DNA of 64,000 nt. Origin: Planctomycetota bacterium. GTDB lineage: Bacteria > Planctomycetota > UBA1135 > UBA2386. Location of the stretch: the NCBI GenBank assembly GCA_021776805.1, contig JAJFFD010000066.1, positions 36,490-100,489 on the forward strand, in the 5' to 3' direction. Positions within the stretch are counted from its first letter, which is position 1. Every line of letters starts with the position of its first letter. The translations under genes and the position numbers were made by a program. The notes under the pieces were generated by a model. That model was not told the DNA's origin, did no database searches, and was given only the letters and a program-made list of their open reading frames with translations. Below, in pieces: positions 60,061 to 64,000 of the stretch.

Positions 60061-61092
60061 ATGCTCAAGCAGCGCAAGAGCATCGTTGGTCTGGATGTAG
60101 GCACTAGTTGCATCAAGGCTATCGAGATCACTCAAGACAAGTTCGACTACATCATCACTGCATTCGCCCAGATCGATATTGCTGGCGAACAAGCACGACG
60201 TGATGCCCTGTCGGAGTTGTTCAAGTCTGGCGGATTCCGCACTAAGCGAGTTGCAACCTCGGTTAGCGGAAAGTCTGTCATCTTCAGATTCATCAACATG
60301 GTCCAGATGTCAGATGACAACCTGACCAATGCGATCAAGTTTGAAGCTGACAAGTACATCCCCTTCGATGTAGACGAAGTTCAGCTGGACACCCAGAAGC
60401 TGATGGATCTCCCTGCCACCGAAGAAGGTGCCCAGGATGAGATGAAGGTTCTTCTGGTGGCGGCTAAACGTTCGATCGTCGAAGACCAGGCAACCATGCT
60501 CAGCGAGCTAGGGCTGTCACCGGTGAATATCGGTGTCGACAGCTTTGCGCTAGGCAATGCCTACGAGCTCAACGACATCGTTAGCCCTGGTTTGCAAGAA
60601 TCAGATCACACGGTTGCGCTGGTGGACATTGGCTTTGCCAAGTCGTCCATCAACATCCTGCGCAACAACGTGACCTTCTTCGCGCGAGAGGTTCCGATGG
60701 GTGGTCAAGATCTGACCAATGCGATCACGCGTCGCTTCGGCCTCGAACCATTCGAGGCAGAAGCCCTGAAGCGTGATCCCCAGGAGCAGGTGGTCGAGGT
60801 TCAAGACGCGGTTTCCGCGACTCTTGACGACCTGGGCAACGAGATCAACCTGTCCTTCGACTTCTTCGAGAATCAGTTCGAGGGCGAGGTTCAGGAAGTA
60901 TATCTCTCCGGCGGATCGGCCTTGCTGCCCTTCCTCGAAGAGAGCATGGAGAAGATCTTCGAGAAGCGCACTCGTGTGTGGAACCCGATTGAGGGGTTGA
61001 AGGTCAGGTCTGACAACGTGGACATCGATGCGCTCAACCAGTCAGCACCGCAACTCGCGGTTGCTGTTGGTCTGGCCACGGCAGGGACCTGA
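60061..61092 (+). CDS. pilM: Type IV pilus assembly ATPase-fold protein PilM
   Basis: IVGLDVGTSCIKAIEI; SVSGKSVIFRFINM; EADKYIPFDVDEVQLDTQ. Confidence 0.94.
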   Translation: MLKQRKSIVGLDVGTSCIKAIEITQDKFDYIITAFAQIDIAGEQARRDALSELFKSGGFRTKRVATSVSGKSVIFRFINMVQMSDDNLTNAIKFEADKYIPFDVDEVQLDTQKLMDLPATEEGAQDEMKVLLVAAKRSIVEDQATMLSELGLSPVNIGVDSFALGNAYELNDIVSPGLQESDHTVALVDIGFAKSSINILRNNVTFFAREVPMGGQDLTNAITRRFGLEPFEAEALKRDPQEQVVEVQDAVSATLDDLGNEINLSFDFFENQFEGEVQEVYLSGGSALLPFLEESMEKIFEKRTRVWNPIEGLKVRSDNVDIDALNQSAPQLAVAVGLATAGT

Positions 61093-61106
61093 GGAGGACG
61101 GGACCA

Positions 61107-61724
61107 ATGATTCGTATCAATCTTCTTCCCGAGGAATACCGGAAGGCAGAGAGGACCTCACCAAAGGTCTTCGCTGCGATGCTGGCTTCGGTTGTCATGG
61201 TGTGCTGCTCGGTTGGCTGGTTCGGCTACGTATACGTAGGCGAGCTTGGCAGGCTGGAGATGAAGGTGCTGCAAGATCAGGAAACCCTGACCACGCTGAC
61301 TCCCCAGGTGGCCTATCACGACGCGCTCACTCGTGAAACGAATGACTTCCAGGCTCGCTTTCAAACCATCGAGCAGATCAGCAAGTCCAGGGCACTCTGG
61401 ACGCCGGTCATGGATCAGTTGATCGACACGATCGACAACGTTCAGGATCCCGATCGCCACGTTGCCTGGTTCTCGAGCATGCAAGTTCGAGATGGCAAGG
61501 GCACCCGTGGCCCGGAAGTATCAATGCCTGGAATGGTGCAGGGCGACAACATCAATCGCCTGACCTATTTCCATGATGACTTGGAGAGGACACCCTTCTT
61601 CGAGAACGTTTCCGAAGTCTCTCTGCCCCAGGGAACCTTCGTGAAAGACCCCAAACGACGTCCCGCCGAGGCCTTCAGGACCTCGCTCAAGTGGAGCTTT
61701 TTACCCACCTCGGAGTGGAAGTGA
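61107..61724 (+). CDS. pilN: Type IV pilus assembly protein PilN
   Basis: MIRINLLPEEYRKAERTSPK + TM + periplasmic region; pilM-pilN-pilO order. Confidence 0.88.
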   Translation: MIRINLLPEEYRKAERTSPKVFAAMLASVVMVCCSVGWFGYVYVGELGRLEMKVLQDQETLTTLTPQVAYHDALTRETNDFQARFQTIEQISKSRALWTPVMDQLIDTIDNVQDPDRHVAWFSSMQVRDGKGTRGPEVSMPGMVQGDNINRLTYFHDDLERTPFFENVSEVSLPQGTFVKDPKRRPAEAFRTSLKWSFLPTSEWK

Positions 61725-61741
61725 GAGCCAGGAGCTGAGCG

Positions 61742-63163
61742 ATGAAGAAGCTTAACGAATCACAACTGATCTGGACCATTGTTGGTGGCGGCCTGGCGCT
61801 TTGCCTCGCAGCCGGTGGTGGCATCTGGTGGGCCAACGGCCTAGTCGAAGAAAAGGAAACGGAGATCGCCGCGATCGGTCAGCAGATACAGGCTGCCGAG
61901 GCGAAGATCCGGAAGGTCCCGGCTCTCGAGGAAGGTGTCATCGTGCTGCGCGAGAACGTCGCAAGCTACGTGAAGATCCTCCCGGAGCAGGCACTTCTGA
62001 CTGACTTCCTGAGAACTCTAAGTCAGTTCACGAGCCAGTCGGGTGCCAACATCACTGACTACGTGGCGCTGAAGCCGCAGACAACCAACAAGTTTCAGAA
62101 GTACACCTACAAGATCACTGTTGGCGCCAATGTCTGGCAGTTCATGCGGTTCATCAGCCTTATCGAGAGCTACGACCGCTTCGTGAAGGTCAAGAGCTTC
62201 ACGCTGACCAGCTCTGATGGCAAGCAGGGGACCAAGAATGCGGTGCTCATCGGTGGGAACATCGAACACAGGATCGCCATGGAGCTCGAGGCCTTCGTCT
62301 ATCTGGGCAAGGATGACAACAAGGAAGTGGTCATCCCCAACTATGCCCACAAGCGCGAAAAGCTCCGCGAGCAGATCATCAAGGACTCGCAGGCTATCAA
62401 GCTGGCACGCTACGACTACAAGGAGTCTCGGGCTCGCCGCGACCCCTTCGTAGATCCCCGCCAGACTTCTTCCGGTCCGGTCAACAGCCAGATCAATTCG
62501 GCCGAAGCTCAGCAAAGCACGATTGATCGGGTTCGCGAAAAGGTTGCCAGCCTCGAGCAGGTCTATGGTCGCTATCAGGACCCGGCACTGACCTTCCTCG
62601 AGAAGTTCCGCTTGGAAAAGGCCATGCAGGAGCAGATCCTCGAGATCCAAAGAGACGTCATGGAGGTCGAGTCGAAGAGTCTGATCTCCAAGCACTCGCG
62701 CTACTTTGAACAGTGGCGACAGAAGGTTGTCGATCCCTATCAGAAGATCCGCAACGATCTCACTGGTGTCGAGGAAGGCGACAGCTGGCTCTCCGAAGGT
62801 GAGTTCCGCCAACTGGACGCGGATATGCGATCTGACCTGGCAAAGGGTGAGCTCGAGTCTGCAAAGGCTCGGTTCCGCGCCGCTCAGGATCGTCTCAATG
62901 TCCCTGTTGGCGACCCACGCTTCAATTGGTTCGAAGTGGTCACCAAACTCAATCTCCAGGTGGAGATCCTCTCACAGTTCGTAAAGATCCCACTCGAGAT
63001 CGGTGGTGTGGTCGTACAAGAGAACGGCAAGTCCGGTTTGCTTGTGAACGGCCAATCCTATGAAGAGGGTGACTACCTCACCGCTTCCCTTCTCTTGAAG
63101 TCGGTGGGCCGTGAGCACGCTGAGTTCATCTACAAGGGATACAGCGTCAAGAAGAGCTGGTAA
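61742..63163 (+). CDS. PilO-PilP fusion protein with intervening coiled-coil
   Basis: N-term TM/PilO-like (1 to ~200), RRDPFVDPRQ motif typical of PilP, C-term LEIGGVVVQENGKSGLLVNGQSYEEGDYL PilP-like; no separate pilP before the secretin. Confidence 0.75.
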   Translation: MKKLNESQLIWTIVGGGLALCLAAGGGIWWANGLVEEKETEIAAIGQQIQAAEAKIRKVPALEEGVIVLRENVASYVKILPEQALLTDFLRTLSQFTSQSGANITDYVALKPQTTNKFQKYTYKITVGANVWQFMRFISLIESYDRFVKVKSFTLTSSDGKQGTKNAVLIGGNIEHRIAMELEAFVYLGKDDNKEVVIPNYAHKREKLREQIIKDSQAIKLARYDYKESRARRDPFVDPRQTSSGPVNSQINSAEAQQSTIDRVREKVASLEQVYGRYQDPALTFLEKFRLEKAMQEQILEIQRDVMEVESKSLISKHSRYFEQWRQKVVDPYQKIRNDLTGVEEGDSWLSEGEFRQLDADMRSDLAKGELESAKARFRAAQDRLNVPVGDPRFNWFEVVTKLNLQVEILSQFVKIPLEIGGVVVQENGKSGLLVNGQSYEEGDYLTASLLLKSVGREHAEFIYKGYSVKKSW

Positions 63164-63198
63164 TAACTCTTCTCAATCGAGCTTCGATTGACAAGCCC

Positions 63199-63241
63199 GG
63201 GGTTCGCAGCGCAATGGTGCTGCGAACCCCGTGGCTTTTTG
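63199..63241 (+). terminator. Rho-independent terminator
   Basis: GGGGTTCGCAGC-gcaatggt-GCTGCGAACCCC followed by gtggctttttg. Confidence 0.85.
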
Positions 63242-63337
63242 TAGTCGGTGTCAAGGTTTCAAGTTCCAGGCGCCGATGACGAGGGAGGAACACGGGGGCT
63301 CGGCGTCCCCGCCAATCGGCAACTGGCAGGTAATAAG

Positions 63338-64000
63338 ATGCAGGCAAAGATCTGGAAGGTCATTGGAGCTATCGCAGTCTCCAGTCTTTTGTGCGACAGC
63401 TCTATCGCGCAGAGCTCTCCGCAGAATGGCGGCGGAACGGGTGAGGTACAAAGCGGGGCGCAAGGTGATCGTAGTAGTCGCCTCACTCTCAAGCTGCGTG
63501 ACCGCGAACTCCGTGACGTCGTAAACAACATCAAGCGTCGCGCTGGGGTGAACATCATCCTGGACGACTCGATCGACGAGCGCGTCACCATCGACCTGGA
63601 AGATGTCGAATGGCGGACCGCACTCGAGCTGGTGGCGGAGGCTGCCAGTTGCGTGGTCGTTGAGGCTGCAGGCAACGTCCTGAAGATCGAAAAGCCTCCG
63701 CGGGTCTACTTCGCCTTCGAGAACGCGGACGTGACCCAGGTGATCGACACGATCGCGAAGATCTCTGGCGCGAACATCGTGGTCGCTCCTGAGGTTTCTG
63801 GCACCATTACCCTGCGCCTGCGGAACATTCCCTGGCGTGACGCTCTGGAGTCGACTGCCAAGACTCTGGGCTACGTGGTGGTCGAGGAAGACCGCGGTAT
63901 CCTTCGTGTGGTCCCACCGAGCAATGTGCTCGAAGACCTTGTGACGAAGACCTATCAGCTGCGCTTCGTTCGCCCGAAGTCCTCGTACCTGCCCTTCCTC
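63338..64000 (+). CDS. pilQ: Type IV pilus secretin PilQ/GspD family, partial (runs off window)
   Basis: Reading from ATG 63338: signal-like MQAKIWKVIGAIAVSSLLC; STN-like repeats LTLKLRDRELRDVVNNIKRRAGVNIILDDSI, VYFAFENADVTQVIDTIAKISGANIVVAPEVSGTITLRLRNIPWRDALE; open at 64000. Confidence 0.9.
   Translation, partial: MQAKIWKVIGAIAVSSLLCDSSIAQSSPQNGGGTGEVQSGAQGDRSSRLTLKLRDRELRDVVNNIKRRAGVNIILDDSIDERVTIDLEDVEWRTALELVAEAASCVVVEAAGNVLKIEKPPRVYFAFENADVTQVIDTIAKISGANIVVAPEVSGTITLRLRNIPWRDALESTAKTLGYVVVEEDRGILRVVPPSNVLEDLVTKTYQLRFVRPKSSYLPFL

Overview
This 64 kb, GC-rich window is chromosomal and almost entirely housekeeping. The EF-Tu switch-I signature ([25 protein letters not shown]) resembles planctomycete/PVC EF-Tu as I remember it; that affiliation is inference. 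Left to right: sigma-70-like 3' fragment; minus-strand Mla/MCE operon (mlaDFE) translationally coupled to a repeat-rich 'WPF' lipoprotein; trpS; two lipoproteins (one TPR); Kdo/WaaP-like kinase; HU/IHF; PLP-dependent trans-sulfuration enzyme; mutS2 without Smr; receiver-only regulator; aroC; tRNA Thr-Tyr-Gly-Thr-tuf-tRNA-Trp-secE-nusG-rplKAJL-rpoBC-rpsLG-EF-G-like-rpsJ-(no rplC)-rplDWB...secY-adk-infA-rpmJ-rpsMKD-rpoA-rplQ; dnaE; an N-acetylornithine-type transcarbamylase; tadA; two tRNA-Ser; SRP RNA; dnaX-ybaB-recR; hrpB; rpoN; truA; hpf; ptsN; HPr; pilMN; a pilO-pilP fusion; and a partial secretin (pilQ). No CRISPR array, transposon, phage or classical defence island was seen. The most notable observations are: (1) EF-Tu and the EF-G-like GTPase both lack the P-loop Asp of the translational GTPase G1 motif ([16 protein letters not shown]); (2) rplC (L3) is absent from its canonical slot and the fusA slot holds a short divergent EF-G-like GTPase; (3) a lipoprotein with about 19 WP[FLI]-type repeats is coupled to the Mla genes; (4) a PilO-PilP fusion; (5) a Smr-less MutS2. 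All calls come from reading the sequence and supplied ORFs; no database search was run.
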